A stretch of DNA of 51,403 nt. Origin: Spirochaetales bacterium. GTDB lineage: Bacteria > Spirochaetota > Leptospiria > Leptospirales > Leptonemataceae. Position 1 is the stretch's first letter, and each line of letters begins with the position of its first letter. The stretch spans positions 1-51,403 of the forward strand of contig JACKOY010000027.1 of assembly GCA_024233935.1 (NCBI GenBank). The letters run 5' to 3'. The notes under the pieces were generated by a model, which worked only from the letters and a program-made list of their open reading frames with translations, searched no databases and was not told the DNA's origin. This document shows positions 6,762 through 16,182 of this stretch, one piece after another. Both the position numbers and the translations under genes were made by a program.

Positions 6762-9392
6762 ATGTTCGATTTTACGAAAAGAGCCAAGAGAGTCATAAAC
6801 GAATACGCGCAGCAAGAAGCGAAGCGCCTGGGCCACGACATGATCGGACCGGAGCACATCTTGCTCGGACTGCTCCGCGAGGAGGACTCGGTCGCCATCA
6901 AGATATTGAAGAACCTCAATATTGATCTGGGCGAGCTTAAGAAGGAAGTTGAGCGCCGGTCCAAGCAGGGTGGCAACACGCTGCTCATCGACATTTCACC
7001 CAATCCTGACAAATATCAGAAAATCATCGACTATTCCAAAGAAGAAGCAAAACGCCTGAAGCACAACTACGTTGGGACCGAGCACATCCTGCTGGCTCTG
7101 TTGCGGGACAACAACAACGTGGCCGGGGCGGCGCTCGCAAATTTCAGCGTGAATTATTCCGTCATCAAGGGCGAGATTTTGCGAATTCTGGGCGTGGCCA
7201 CCTCCGGGGCCGGCACCGGTCGCCAGAGCTCTCCGGAAAAATCGCGCACTCCGACCCTGGACGAATTCGCCCGGGACCTCACGCAACTGGCCCGGGACAA
7301 AAAGCTGGACCCGGTGATCGGTCGTGATCAGGAGATTCAGCGTCTCATTCAGGTGCTCTGTCGCAAAACCAAGAACAATCCGGTCCTCATCGGCGAGGCC
7401 GGGGTTGGCAAAACAGCCATTGTGGAAGGACTGGCGGATCGGGTCGTAAACCACCAGGTCCCTGATCTGTTGTTCGACAAGCGGGTCATCGCCCTGGATC
7501 TGGCAAGCCTGGTCGCCGGAACCAAGTACCGCGGTGAGTTTGAGGACCGTCTGAAAAAGATTATGCGGGAGATTCAAAACTCGAGCAATATCATCGTGTT
7601 CATAGATGAGTTGCACACGCTGATCGGGGCGGGCGCTGCCGAAGGCGCTATCGATGCTGCCAACATGCTGAAGCCGGCGCTTGCCCGGGGTGAGATTCAG
7701 TGCATTGGCGCGACCACGCTCACCGAGTTTCGCAAATACATAGAGAAGGATTCGGCTCTGGAACGCCGCTTCCAATCGATTCTCGTAAAAGAACCTTCGG
7801 TGGAAGATACAATTCTGATTTTGAAAGGCCTCAAGAAGTCCTTCGAAGAGCACCATAAAGTGCATTATTCTTCGGACTCCCTCGAACTTGCGGTGAACCT
7901 CTCAGAACGCTACATCAATGATCGTTATCTCCCGGATAAGGCCATCGATATCATAGATGAAGCCGGCTCTCGGGCGCGTCTGGCAAATAGCTCGCGCCCC
8001 GAAGAAATCACCGCCCTTGAGGACGAAATCAAGGATCTCGTGCAACGTAAAGACGACATGGTCAAAGCCCAGGAGTACGAAAAGGCCGCCCAGATCCGCG
8101 ACGAGATCAACATCAAGCGCGAAGTGCTGGATGAACGCATTAACCAATGGCAGGAGCGCATCGCTGACTACAGCGTCGCGATCGACCCGGAAGACATTTA
8201 CGCCGTGGTCAGTCTGTGGACCGGGATTCCGCTTGAGAAGATCGAAGAAGGCGAGGCTTCCAAGCTCCTCCGTATGGAAGAGGATGTTGCCCGACGCGTC
8301 GTCGGTCAGACCGAGGCAGTCCAACAGGTCAGCCGCGCCGTTCGACGGTCGCGAACCGGCTTCAAGGACAACCGCAAGCCCTCGGGCTCCTTTATTTTCC
8401 TTGGTCCTACCGGGGTCGGGAAAACCGAACTGGCCCGGGCCCTGGCCGAATTCTTGTTCGGTGACGAAAAGAAGCTCTTCCGTCTGGACATGTCCGAGTA
8501 CATGGAGCCGCACAGTGTTTCCAAACTGATCGGATCGCCCCCGGGTTACGTGGGTTATGACGATGCCGGCCAGTTGAGTGAATTCGTGCGACGCAATCCG
8601 TATTCAGTCGTTCTTTTCGACGAAGTGGAAAAAGCCCACCCGGATGTGTTTAACCTGCTGCTCCAGATTCTCGACGAGGGCACGCTTACCGACACCCACG
8701 GACGTAAGGTCGACTTCCGGGAGACCCTGGTGGTCATGACCTCAAACCTGGGCGCCCGCCAGATGCAAAAGGGCGGCAAGATGGGCTTTGCGGAGGATCA
8801 GGGCCGTCGTGAGGAAGCCCGCAATGAATCGGTCATGGAAGAGCTCAAGAAGCACTTCAACCCCGAGTTTTTGAACCGGATTGATGAAATCATCACCTTC
8901 CATAGCCTGGATCGGGGTCACATTCGCCAGATCATCGACATCATGGCCGAACGCATGAACAAGGTCATGGTGGAGAAGAAGATCCGCTTCGAAATGGACG
9001 AAAGTGCCAAAGACCTGATCGCGGACCTCGGCTTTGACGAAAAGTACGGCGCCCGCCCCCTGCGACGCACGCTCCAGCGGGAAATCGAGGACTATCTGGC
9101 CAATCGCATGCTGGAAGGAGCTTACGCGGAAGCGACCCTCATCAAGGTTTCCACGAAGCCCAAAGAAAACGCCGATAGCGGCCTGCAGCTCGCTTTCGCC
9201 GAGGAATACTGGCCCGGTTACGAACAAATCCGTGAAGCGCGTGCCCGGGAAATGCGGGAGAAAGAAGAAGCGCTGGACAAAAAGCGAAATCCAGGCAAAG
9301 ACGTAGGTGGGGGCGAGGCCAGGACCGAACCCGGGCCCACCGGGAACGCACCATCCTCGCCGAGCCCTGCGAACAGCGGCCAGGTCGGTTAG
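6762..9392 (+). CDS. clpC: ATP-dependent Clp protease ATP-binding subunit ClpC
   Basis: 876 residues, slightly longer than most ClpC proteins. Two Clp_N repeats cover roughly residues 1-145. AAA-1 has Walker A GEAGVGKTA (Lys217) and Walker B-like VFIDELHTLIGAGA. A UVR/coiled-coil middle region lies at about 420-460 (IKDLVQRKDDMVKAQEYEKA). AAA-2 has GPTGVGKTE (Lys554) and VVLFDEVEKAHPDVFN. ClpC unfolds substrates for ClpP and in Gram-positives depends on adaptors such as McsA/McsB. The last 65 or so residues are a charged, Pro/Gly/Glu-rich tail not typical of the family. The 159-base space before it holds a weak hairpin plus T-run at 6658-6679, so it may have its own promoter apart from the McsAB-like gene. 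I found no CtsR-type operator. Confidence 0.95.
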   Translation: MFDFTKRAKRVINEYAQQEAKRLGHDMIGPEHILLGLLREEDSVAIKILKNLNIDLGELKKEVERRSKQGGNTLLIDISPNPDKYQKIIDYSKEEAKRLKHNYVGTEHILLALLRDNNNVAGAALANFSVNYSVIKGEILRILGVATSGAGTGRQSSPEKSRTPTLDEFARDLTQLARDKKLDPVIGRDQEIQRLIQVLCRKTKNNPVLIGEAGVGKTAIVEGLADRVVNHQVPDLLFDKRVIALDLASLVAGTKYRGEFEDRLKKIMREIQNSSNIIVFIDELHTLIGAGAAEGAIDAANMLKPALARGEIQCIGATTLTEFRKYIEKDSALERRFQSILVKEPSVEDTILILKGLKKSFEEHHKVHYSSDSLELAVNLSERYINDRYLPDKAIDIIDEAGSRARLANSSRPEEITALEDEIKDLVQRKDDMVKAQEYEKAAQIRDEINIKREVLDERINQWQERIADYSVAIDPEDIYAVVSLWTGIPLEKIEEGEASKLLRMEEDVARRVVGQTEAVQQVSRAVRRSRTGFKDNRKPSGSFIFLGPTGVGKTELARALAEFLFGDEKKLFRLDMSEYMEPHSVSKLIGSPPGYVGYDDAGQLSEFVRRNPYSVVLFDEVEKAHPDVFNLLLQILDEGTLTDTHGRKVDFRETLVVMTSNLGARQMQKGGKMGFAEDQGRREEARNESVMEELKKHFNPEFLNRIDEIITFHSLDRGHIRQIIDIMAERMNKVMVEKKIRFEMDESAKDLIADLGFDEKYGARPLRRTLQREIEDYLANRMLEGAYAEATLIKVSTKPKENADSGLQLAFAEEYWPGYEQIREARAREMREKEEALDKKRNPGKDVGGGEARTEPGPTGNAPSSPSPANSGQVG

Positions 9393-9893
9393 GTGATAGA
9401 ATCGGAGCTAACAGGATTTCTTTCTCTCGAAGCCCTGCTGGTTCCGATCGTCGTTACGGTTCTCATGCTGGCCCTCTATGGGGGCTGGCGTTGGTTGTAC
9501 CCGCTTCTTTCGGGCTCGACCGAGGCGATCGCCGAAATTCAGCGCCTGAGCCCCCGTTACGGCCGTACGCGGCCCCGCAAGACCCTCTGGGTCGACTGTT
9601 CGTATCAGTTCGAGGCGCGTGGCCGAACCTACGAGGGCGAGTGTGTCTTGCCGCTGCGTTACTTCTTCGGCAAAGGTCTCCCGCTACAGCCCATTCTGGA
9701 CGATGACCAGGTGGGCCTTTCGGTACTGGCCGTGAAATCGTCGACGTACGTGGGCGGCGAACAGATTGAACACGTTTTGCTCGGCATGCGTTCGAGTCTG
9801 CCGGTTCGCTATCGAAACCGAAATCCGGCCCATCATACGCCCATGCCGGACCGCGAACGCGTATCGACCCAAATCAAACACCGTACCGCCTGA
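9393..9893 (+). CDS. Small membrane-anchored protein, function unknown
   Basis: 166 residues with a GTG start immediately after the clpC stop codon, so translation is probably coupled to clpC. One strong membrane segment (LLVPIVVTVLMLALYGGWRWLYPLL) is followed by a soluble domain. That domain contains CSYQFEARGRTYEGECVLP, which resembles the exposed beta-rich region of DUF3592-type proteins (tyrosine/glycine pattern Y-F-x-x-x-G-x-x-Y-x-G). The C-terminal 30 residues are basic and hydrophilic. I cannot assign a function. Position suggests it belongs to the clpC transcript. Confidence 0.65.
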   Translation: MIESELTGFLSLEALLVPIVVTVLMLALYGGWRWLYPLLSGSTEAIAEIQRLSPRYGRTRPRKTLWVDCSYQFEARGRTYEGECVLPLRYFFGKGLPLQPILDDDQVGLSVLAVKSSTYVGGEQIEHVLLGMRSSLPVRYRNRNPAHHTPMPDRERVSTQIKHRTA

Positions 9894-9917
9894 ACTCGCC
9901 ATTTAGGATTCCACTTC

Positions 9918-10712
9918 ATGAAACGTTGCTTTCGCTCAGCTACACTGATTCTCCTTATAGCCATGCCGTTGCCCGCCCTGCAGGCCCAGGATGCGGAAGC
10001 GCCCGAAGGTTACGATCAGGCGCTTTCGAGTTTTCGATCCGGGCGCTACGAGGAGTCTTTGCAGACCATCCGCGGCGTCTTTGACAACAATCGGTCGTCC
10101 ATGCACCTGCGTCTCCTGGCCGCAGCCAACTATGCGGCCCTTGGTGACTACGATTCGGCCGTTGCCCACATGCAGTACGCGATGAAGGACCATCCAAATC
10201 GGGCGGAGCCCCGGGCCATGCTGGCCGGCATCTTTCGTCGTCAGGGTCGTACCGATCAGGCCATTCGCATTGCCCAGACCGGACTGCGGCAGGCCGGCGA
10301 CAATCTGGATCTGCGTCTGGAACTTGCGGCGGCGTACTACGCGGCCAACCGGTTGACTGAAGCCCGGGCGCAGCTTGAGCGCGCCCTGGCTCTCGACGCG
10401 CAGAATTTTCATGCGATCTATCTGGATGGAATGATCTTTCTCAGGCAGGCCCGATATGACAACGCCCGCTTTCGATTCATGAACGCTCTGAATCTTGAAC
10501 AGCTGCCCCGGGCGGACCTGGTCGGCCTTTACGTAAACATGGGTTTCGCTCTGGAACGCCTGGGCGATGCCGCTCTTGAGGAAGGACAACGGGGCCAGGC
10601 GGTCTCCCAATGGCGCGAGGCGGTCCGGTACTATCAATACGCCCTTCGCCTCGATCCCCAGAACGGTCAGGCCCGTGAAAATCTGAACCGCGTTGAAGCG
10701 CGGGAGATTTAG
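9918..10712 (+). CDS. Exported TPR-repeat protein
   Basis: 264 residues with AGGA nine bases before the ATG. A signal peptide (MKRCFRSATLILLIAMPLPA, likely cut after LQA) precedes about six TPR units spanning nearly the whole mature chain, for example YDQALSSFRSGRYEESLQTI, LRLLAAANYAALGDYDSAVA and YYQYALRLDPQNGQARENLN. Mature TPR proteins of this kind are protein-protein scaffolds in the periplasm or at the outer membrane. The gene sits between the small membrane protein and mtaB and is probably in the same run of plus-strand genes. No partner can be named from sequence. Confidence 0.82.
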   Translation: MKRCFRSATLILLIAMPLPALQAQDAEAPEGYDQALSSFRSGRYEESLQTIRGVFDNNRSSMHLRLLAAANYAALGDYDSAVAHMQYAMKDHPNRAEPRAMLAGIFRRQGRTDQAIRIAQTGLRQAGDNLDLRLELAAAYYAANRLTEARAQLERALALDAQNFHAIYLDGMIFLRQARYDNARFRFMNALNLEQLPRADLVGLYVNMGFALERLGDAALEEGQRGQAVSQWREAVRYYQYALRLDPQNGQARENLNRVEAREI

Positions 10713-10745
10713 TCGCCTTTTTCGCGTAATTCGGAATCGTGGCTC

Positions 10746-12089
10746 ATGGCTGGCTCTGGCGCACCCATGCGATCGGTGGCCGTGCATACGCTCGGTTGTC
10801 GCCTGAATCGCTACGAAAGCGACGGCATTCTTCAGAAGTTTGTCGAGAGCGGACGTTACGAGGCGCGCTCGATTGAAGAAGGACCCGATGTGGCCATCGT
10901 CAATAGTTGCACCGTTACCGATCAGGCGGACGGTCGTAACCGCCAGGCAATCCGACAGATTCTTCGTAAGAACCCAAATTGTTCCATCGTCGTGACGGGT
11001 TGCTTTGCCCAGACCGACCCCGACCTGCTCCGCGAGCTCCCCGGCGTGGCCCTCGTGGTGGGTAACGATCGCAAGAGCCGGCTCTTTGAGCTACTCGAAC
11101 AGCACTTCCAGAAGACAGCAACGGCCATGCCCTTCGAGGCAGTGCTCGACCATCGCATGCGGCCCGGGATTGAAGAGCCCTTCGCCTATGGCGCCGTTTT
11201 GCCTCAGGGACACACGCGCGCCTACCTGAAGATCCAGGACGGGTGTGATCGCCGCTGTTCGTACTGCAAAATTCCGATGGCCCGGGGCCGGGGGATCAGT
11301 CGTGCGTATGCTGCTATTCAGGAACACCTGCGGGTCCTGGAAAGCCAGGCTGTGCCGGAGGTCGTGCTTACCGGTGTAAACCTCGGCTGGTACCGCGATC
11401 CGGAGACGAAACAGCGTTTTGTGCCGATGCTGGAAGAACTGCTGGGCGGACTTTCGCACACCCGGTTGCGTTTGTCGAGCATAGAGCCGTGTGATGTGGA
11501 TGCGCCTCTGGCCAGGCTGACGACGCACCCTTTGTTATGCAGCTTCCTGCACGTTCCGGTCCAAAGTGGTTCGACTGCAATCCTGCGTCGCATGCGGCGG
11601 ACCTACAGCGCGGAGAGCTTTCGTCGACGTGTCGAAACGGCAAAAGGAATCAATCCGGATATTTTTTTAGGAACCGATTTGATTGTGGGCTTTCCTGGAG
11701 AAAGTGAGGCCGACTTCCAGGCGTCGCTGACATTGCTTGAACAACTCGAATTTGCCCGTATTCACGCCTTTCCCTTTTCCCCGCGTCGGCAGACCGTGGC
11801 CGCCCAATTGCCCGGTCGCGTGCCGCCCGGGATTGTGCGCGAACGTATGGCGCGTGTGCGGGAGCTTTCGAAACGTCTGGCGCTGCGCTACGCGCGGCGC
11901 TTCATCGGAACCGCCCGCGAAGCAGTGCTCGAACCCGGGCGTCAGCCGGGCGTCTGGCACGGCCTTACTGACAATTTTTTGCGCGTTGAGCTACCGGCCG
12001 GAATGTCGGCCGAAAGTTGCCTGGTGTCGGTGACGATTGATCGCGTCGACGAACACGGAGTGAAGGGAAGCCTGCTGGCCCGGGCATGA
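10746..12089 (+). CDS. mtaB: MtaB-type tRNA t6A37 methylthiotransferase
   Basis: 447 residues from ATG 10746; an in-frame ATG at 10770 is also possible and begins MRSVAVHTLGCRLN. Members of this family convert t6A to ms2t6A at position 37 of tRNAs reading ANN codons, using two iron-sulphur clusters. The N-terminal UPF0004 domain has its three cluster cysteines in TLGCRLN (Cys18), VNSCTVT and VTGCFAQ. The radical-SAM motif is CDRRCSYC (Cys167, 171, 174), followed by the glycine-rich LTGVNLGWY strand. The TLGCRLNxxES and NSCTVTDQA variants point to the MtaB rather than the MiaB or RimO branch; MiaB itself is encoded at 25738. A TRAM-like region occupies the C-terminus. Confidence 0.9.
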   Translation: MAGSGAPMRSVAVHTLGCRLNRYESDGILQKFVESGRYEARSIEEGPDVAIVNSCTVTDQADGRNRQAIRQILRKNPNCSIVVTGCFAQTDPDLLRELPGVALVVGNDRKSRLFELLEQHFQKTATAMPFEAVLDHRMRPGIEEPFAYGAVLPQGHTRAYLKIQDGCDRRCSYCKIPMARGRGISRAYAAIQEHLRVLESQAVPEVVLTGVNLGWYRDPETKQRFVPMLEELLGGLSHTRLRLSSIEPCDVDAPLARLTTHPLLCSFLHVPVQSGSTAILRRMRRTYSAESFRRRVETAKGINPDIFLGTDLIVGFPGESEADFQASLTLLEQLEFARIHAFPFSPRRQTVAAQLPGRVPPGIVRERMARVRELSKRLALRYARRFIGTAREAVLEPGRQPGVWHGLTDNFLRVELPAGMSAESCLVSVTIDRVDEHGVKGSLLARA

Positions 12090-12176
12090 TCGCTTCCGGG
12101 GCAGGCATTCGCTTGTTCCGGTTCACGCTTCGAGTCTGATTTCCCTGGCCGGGGATCGGGGGCATGCCCGGTCCGC

Positions 12177-12818
12177 TCAGTAGTCGAGGTACAGGAAGGC
12201 GGTGTCGGTGTCCTTGCGCGCCTCATCGCCTTTCTCAATCTCAAAAGCGTAGATGTGGCGGTTGGTTCGCAGGGTGCGCGTAACCTGGTACCCCGCATCT
12301 TCGATGAAAAAACGCATGCGGTCACTGGAGACTTTCTGTTCCAGCTCCGGTCCGGACGGGGCCGGAATTTTCTCCCAATCGATGACGATCATCTTTCCGT
12401 CGGGTTTCATGGCGCGACCGACTCCCCGAACGGCCAGGGACGGGTCGGCAAATGTGGAAAGCACACAGGAGCAGAACACCAGATCCATCACAGGAATCCA
12501 ATCCGGCAAAAGCGGGTGTTCGGTCCGCTCAATATAAAACGGGATGAAGCGCTTCAGATCCTCGTGCACCTTCCTCTGCAGCGCCTGGTCGATCATGATT
12601 TCCTGGGCTTCCGCGCCCCAGATTTCGCAATCACTTTCGATAAACTCGTAAAACGTGCTCAGGAAATAGCCGTTACCCATTCCAAAATCGAGCAGGTTCT
12701 TAACCCCCCGCCAGTGGATCTGCGATAAAATCTCATGTCGGGGGAACAGGTCGCGCCGGTCCCTGGAAAGCAGGTACGTGTGGTATTCCGGCTCCTCGTA
12801 GTATGGTCGACCGCGCAT
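12177..12818 (-). CDS. Class I SAM-dependent methyltransferase
   Basis: 213 residues with a Rossmann-type methyltransferase core. Motif I is NLLDFGMGNGYFLSTF. An acidic residue ends strand 2 (EIWGAEAQ). Motif IV-like LVFCSCVLSTFADPS is followed by post-motif KPDGKMIVIDWEKIP. The gene is convergent with mtaB and divergent from the Fn3-TPR gene. Substrate specificity cannot be read from the sequence; the arrangement resembles small-molecule or lipid methyltransferases of the Methyltransf_11/25 groups. It ends with an aromatic tail (FLYLDY). Confidence 0.75.
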   Translation of the reverse strand: MRGRPYYEEPEYHTYLLSRDRRDLFPRHEILSQIHWRGVKNLLDFGMGNGYFLSTFYEFIESDCEIWGAEAQEIMIDQALQRKVHEDLKRFIPFYIERTEHPLLPDWIPVMDLVFCSCVLSTFADPSLAVRGVGRAMKPDGKMIVIDWEKIPAPSGPELEQKVSSDRMRFFIEDAGYQVTRTLRTNRHIYAFEIEKGDEARKDTDTAFLYLDY

Positions 12819-13006
12819 GTTCTAAGGTGCCACGGCCGGGCTTCCAAAAGTGGTTGAAGCGTCTGTCATTTTCAGCCTTGATCGGACATGCATCGGGACA
12901 ATCGGCATGGTTCGAAGAGGGGCACCAGGAGCAAAAAGCACGATCGCCGGGCACTGCATTTTGCGTCTCTGCTTTCCGATAAGTTCCAGTAAGCCAGGTT
13001 CGGATT

Positions 13007-14998
13007 ATGTCAATTCCTTTCAAACGAAAGCTGCTTTGTTCTCTGGTTGTCGCTTTGATTCCGGTCCTGGCGACAGCAGAGGAACCCCAACGCCTGGGAA
13101 GTGGTACAGGCCAGAACATTCCCGGTATCGATCAGTTGCCGCGTGCCACAAGCAACACTCAGACAAACAACGAGTCCGCAACCGAGCAGCCCGTCACGTC
13201 CGATCAGGAGACTCAACAGCCGGCAAACGAGGGTGGCGCGCTTGCATTTCCGCTGATCACGAATATCAAGGTGGAGCCACACCCGGAACTCCCGTATTCC
13301 GCGCGAATTTCCTGGGAAGGCAATCCCGCCAATACGACCGCCATATGGGTTGGGCGCTTCGTACGTCCCATCAATTCAGTGGAACTGGTCTTTCAGGCCG
13401 ATAGCATTGCCTCGCCACCTCTGGGGCCCCGTGAGACAAGTTTCGTGGATCGAAACATACCAGACGGCGCTTACTACTACGTTATTGTCACACAATATGA
13501 AATTGCAAACCGCGGTCGGATGCTTCTGCGCGGCGGCGCCAATTTCACCGAGGAACCGTTCATCGTTTACCGCGGGGACCAGGGCACTGTCAACGAGACC
13601 GATGCCTCGGGCATTCCTCATGTGCGTTCGCTCTTTGCCGTGAACTCGGGCGGTACGGTCAAGTTGAGCTGGGCGCCGCCGGCTGCCAGCGGGGACTACC
13701 AATTTCACGTCTATCGGAGCGTGGAGCCGCTGGCGACTCCGACCGCGCTACGGGTGGCGACCCGTCTCGGCGTTGTGGCGGGCACGACCTTCAACTTTGC
13801 TGATGAGGAGCCCCTGCGCGGGCGCACGGTCTACTATGCTGTAATGACGGTCGACCGCACCAGTGGCCGCGAACAGGTCCTGCTACGGCCCGATGTCACC
13901 GTAATTTCCCACCAGTTTGAAGAATCGCAACTCAGCGACGACCAATTGCGCTATCTCCCGGATGCACTCACCGTGTATCTCGAAAGCGGAGACTCCGTAA
14001 AGTTGCTCTGGGTGGATCCGGAGGTTGACCTGAGCGACCTGCGTGTGTATCGACACAACCGGCCGATCAATAGTGTTCAGGTATTGGAACGAGCTCGCTT
14101 TGTGGGGGTGGCACGGCCCGGAGAGAACAGCTTCAGAGACCCTGGGCTGCGCCCGGGCATGTACTACTACGCCGTTCTACCTCGGGACAGCAATCGCCGC
14201 GAGGTGCGCCTCTTCCAGGAGGGCCGTTCCTTTACGGGCTTTGGTGTTCAGATCCGGGAAGCGCCGGAGCAGGACACCACCGACAATACAACTACTGACA
14301 ACACCAATACCACGAACGAGGGTAACCAGGACCTGACGCAGGATGAGATTGCCCGCCTGGAACGACCCACGCTTTCGGGGTTGGAGGCCAGCGCGTCGAC
14401 ATCTGCGGTCGAGCTGAAATGGACGGTGCTTGCCACGGAGCGGGCCCGGGACTTTCGCATGCTTCTGTATCGGAGCCGGTTGCCCCTGGCAAGTCTCGAC
14501 GCCGTGCGGAGCAATGGAACCTTCCTGGACGAATTGGCCTCCGATCGCCGTAGCTACATAGACTCCGGTCTGGAGCCCGGGCGCTACTTCTATGCGCTGA
14601 TCATCGACGTCGCCGGTGATTTGGACCGTCCGCTTGTAGAAGGCCGCAACTATCTCTCCGGACCCGTCACGATCGCCGAACAGAACCCGGAAGAGGACGG
14701 GGGGCGTGAGCAAATTGGAGAAGAGGGGGATCTAACTGCCATCAATCGTATTCTGGCAGCCACCTATCATCGTCGGCGTTATGGCGAAGCGATTCGCCGG
14801 TTGGCGCCGTACATCGTCGAAAGCAATCGTGTGGCGCCAAACGTGCGGGCCAAAGCGCTCCTCTATACGGGCATTTCCTACTATTATCTTCGTCAATATC
14901 GAAGCGCGCTGGAATTCTTCGTGCACGATCTTGTTCGAACCGAGTACCCCGAAAGGGCCCGGTTCTGGTACTCCCGCGCCGTGGAGCGTGTGCGTTAA
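13007..14998 (+). CDS. Exported protein with four fibronectin-III-like repeats and a C-terminal TPR region
   Basis: 663 residues. A signal peptide (MSIPFKRKLLCSLVVALIPV, cut near ATAEE) is followed by a Gln/Asn/Thr-rich linker. Four Fn3-like beta-sandwich units each have a core tryptophan and a closing tyrosine strand (ARISWEGN with GAYYYVIVTQ; VKLSWAPP with RTVYYAVMT; VKLLWVDP with GMYYYAVLP; VELKWTVL with GRYFYALII). Between units 3 and 4 is a Thr/Asn-rich spacer. The last 100 residues have two TPR-like helices pairs (ILAATYHRRRYGEAIRRLAP and GISYYYLRQYRSALEFF). It is probably periplasmic or surface-associated. The following gene, 17 bases on, encodes another TPR protein, so the two are likely co-expressed. 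Confidence 0.78.
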   Translation: MSIPFKRKLLCSLVVALIPVLATAEEPQRLGSGTGQNIPGIDQLPRATSNTQTNNESATEQPVTSDQETQQPANEGGALAFPLITNIKVEPHPELPYSARISWEGNPANTTAIWVGRFVRPINSVELVFQADSIASPPLGPRETSFVDRNIPDGAYYYVIVTQYEIANRGRMLLRGGANFTEEPFIVYRGDQGTVNETDASGIPHVRSLFAVNSGGTVKLSWAPPAASGDYQFHVYRSVEPLATPTALRVATRLGVVAGTTFNFADEEPLRGRTVYYAVMTVDRTSGREQVLLRPDVTVISHQFEESQLSDDQLRYLPDALTVYLESGDSVKLLWVDPEVDLSDLRVYRHNRPINSVQVLERARFVGVARPGENSFRDPGLRPGMYYYAVLPRDSNRREVRLFQEGRSFTGFGVQIREAPEQDTTDNTTTDNTNTTNEGNQDLTQDEIARLERPTLSGLEASASTSAVELKWTVLATERARDFRMLLYRSRLPLASLDAVRSNGTFLDELASDRRSYIDSGLEPGRYFYALIIDVAGDLDRPLVEGRNYLSGPVTIAEQNPEEDGGREQIGEEGDLTAINRILAATYHRRRYGEAIRRLAPYIVESNRVAPNVRAKALLYTGISYYYLRQYRSALEFFVHDLVRTEYPERARFWYSRAVERVR

Positions 14999-15015
14999 GC
15001 GAGAGACGACATCGT

Positions 15016-16182
15016 ATGGGACAGAAACAATCCACAATCCTGCTTTTTGGGCTCTTGCTCCTTTTGGGGGGCGTGGGGTTGCTTGCATCGCAATACTGGA
15101 ACACGTCTCCGGAATCGCCGGCGGAGGTGCAGGAGGCCTACACATCTCTGCGCGAAGCCGACGAGTACCTGCGCCAGAATTCACGGGAAGCGGCGGAGAA
15201 CGCTTCGGCCATTTTTAACCGGGTCCTGGCGCGCAACATCAATCCGGAGATCAACCAGCTGGCCCGGTATGGTCTGGGCGTTGCGCTGGAGAAAATGGAT
15301 GATCGGGCAGCGGCGCTGGAATACTATGAAGACCTGCGTCGCGAACAGATTCACGACCCGGCCCTTGCCGATCGCGTTGATTATTCGCTGGGCAAGCTGT
15401 ATCTATTTATCAGCCATGAGGAAGAGGGTCGTTCGCTGCTTGAGGCGCTCCTGGCCCGCACACGCGATCCAGAACTCAAGAGCCGGATCCACACTGCCTA
15501 CGGCATGTTTTATCTGAGTCGCGGAGATGGTCGGCGCGCCAAAGAGAACTTTACGATCGCGCTGGAATACTATCCTTCCAACCTTCAAGCCCGTCGGGGC
15601 CAGGCACGCGCGGCCCGGGGCCAGGGCGGCGACTGGGCTTCATTCGAATACTACGATGACTACCTGGTGGGACGATCGAACCTTGAGCCGGAAACCCGGC
15701 AGCGTGTGGCCGAAGAAGTGCGCCGCGACGCCTACAACGGCGGGATTCGTTCCTATCGATCCAACGAGTTTACCGCAGCAATTCCGTACTTCCGAAGAGT
15801 GATCGACGGCGGCGGCAACGATGATTTGACCGAGAAGGCCACGTACTGGCTGGCCGAGAGCTACGCTGGCGCCGGGCGCACGCGCGATGCAATTCGATGC
15901 TACGATCAGGTGCTTGCCAACTCCAATACAGAGATGGATCAGGCGGCTTTGATCAAGAAGGGCATCATACTGTTCGAAGGAAGGCAACTGGAAGCGGCCG
16001 CGCGTTCTTTTCAGCGAGCCATCGACGACTATCCTTCCGGGGGCTACACCGAAAAAGCGATTGAGTGGCGCAGAGAGACCATGGCGCAAATTCGTGAGCA
16101 GTCGATTATGGAAGATGTTGAATACAGATCTGAAGATCGCCTCTACCCCGACTCCGATGAACGGGCTTCCTCCGAAAGGTAG
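15016..16182 (+). CDS. Membrane-anchored TPR protein
   Basis: 388 residues. An uncleaved-looking N-terminal anchor (STILLFGLLLLLGGVGLLAS) is followed by an array of TPR/YbgF-like helical repeats over nearly all the rest (for example ALEYYEDLRREQIHDPALAD, YGMFYLSRGDGRRAKENFTI, KATYWLAESYAGAGRTRDAI). The repeats resemble those of outer-membrane assembly and cell-envelope scaffolds such as BamD or YbgF, but no specific match can be claimed. Its last 40 bases overlap the end of the convergent gene at 16143. It follows the Fn3-TPR gene closely. Confidence 0.78.
   Translation: MGQKQSTILLFGLLLLLGGVGLLASQYWNTSPESPAEVQEAYTSLREADEYLRQNSREAAENASAIFNRVLARNINPEINQLARYGLGVALEKMDDRAAALEYYEDLRREQIHDPALADRVDYSLGKLYLFISHEEEGRSLLEALLARTRDPELKSRIHTAYGMFYLSRGDGRRAKENFTIALEYYPSNLQARRGQARAARGQGGDWASFEYYDDYLVGRSNLEPETRQRVAEEVRRDAYNGGIRSYRSNEFTAAIPYFRRVIDGGGNDDLTEKATYWLAESYAGAGRTRDAIRCYDQVLANSNTEMDQAALIKKGIILFEGRQLEAAARSFQRAIDDYPSGGYTEKAIEWRRETMAQIREQSIMEDVEYRSEDRLYPDSDERASSER

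Noticed and set aside
12890..12935. GGTTCGAA resembling a tRNA T-loop
   Set aside because: Flanking bases do not form a T-stem, and no acceptor or anticodon arm is present.
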